A DNA stretch of 48,373 nucleotides from Microcaldota archaeon (lineage in GTDB: Archaea; Micrarchaeota; Micrarchaeia; Anstonellales; Anstonellaceae): the NCBI GenBank assembly GCA_026396415.1, contig JAPLWX010000013.1:1-48373 (forward strand), read 5' to 3'. Both the position numbers and the translations under genes were made by a program. Each line of letters opens with the position of its first letter. Position 1 is the first letter of the stretch. A model generated the notes under the pieces. The model made no database searches. It was not told where the DNA came from and worked only from the letters and a program-made list of their open reading frames with translations. Below are positions 48,357 to 48,373 of this stretch, in pieces.

Positions 48357-48373
48357 ATGGCACACCGTGTTTA

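Noticed and set aside
1-48373. CRISPR array, insertion sequence or transposase
   Set aside because: No regularly spaced repeats with unique spacers were seen, and no transposase or integrase motif in any frame.

Overview
This window is a GC-rich piece of an archaeal chromosome. The evidence is an archaeal translation operon (eS19, aPDCD5, eL39, eL31, aIF6, LX/eL20, prefoldin alpha, FtsY), RNA polymerase subunit K, an archaeal-type D-aminoacyl-tRNA deacylase, diphthine synthase, RNase P protein 4, an Nre repair protein, a DUF63 membrane protein and an intron-bearing tRNA. TATA-like boxes lie either about 25-28 bases upstream of the start codon (leaderless mRNAs) or about 34-41 bases upstream, with a GGTG-type ribosome-binding site before the start. 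Small compact genes, many unrecognised proteins and a tRNA with introns at unusual places suggest a DPANN lineage such as Micrarchaeota or Diapherotrites. That placement is an inference.

Layout. 0.2-9.1 kb: unknown proteins, dtdA, a large proline/glutamine-rich membrane-anchored surface protein with a sequon-rich stalk, a flavin reductase-like protein, a predicted lipoprotein, a ZIP metal transporter, and an intergenic block (6.39-6.54 kb) that folds into several nested hairpins. 9.2-10.4 kb: phosphoglycerate kinase. 10.5-21.7 kb: an envelope cluster. Two exported proteins (one with three tandem repeats) face an operon of three large proteins: one with an OmpA-like stretch, one whose C-terminal half is written like a beta-barrel, and a secreted CARDB-repeat protein. 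21.7-23.5 kb: a small unknown protein, rpoK and a methyltransferase. 23.5-24.56 kb: an AT-rich segment with one gene, bounded by near-identical 16-base direct repeats. 24.6-34.6 kb: a fused ProB-ProA enzyme (P5CS architecture), RNase HII, a metallopeptidase, Nre, DphB, a SpoT-like HD protein, MarC and DUF63 membrane proteins. 34.6-36.5 kb: the intron-rich tRNA, rnp4 and an unknown protein. 36.7-41.4 kb: the ribosomal/SRP operon. 41.5-48.1 kb: unknown proteins, pheT, and a tandem pair of paralogues with copied promoters. The last 120 bases hold palindromic operator-like sites that probably serve a gene beyond the window.

The most unusual signal is a shared N-terminal motif. Six otherwise dissimilar, unidentified proteins (starts at 220, 5249, 13790, 16806, 24432 on the minus strand, and 35295) all begin Met-[Phe/Leu]-[Leu/Ile]-[Phe/Tyr]-Gln once GTG and TTG starts are placed at their ribosome-binding sites. 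Two of them belong to the envelope operon, and none has a conventional signal peptide. This may be an undescribed N-terminal tag or targeting signal.
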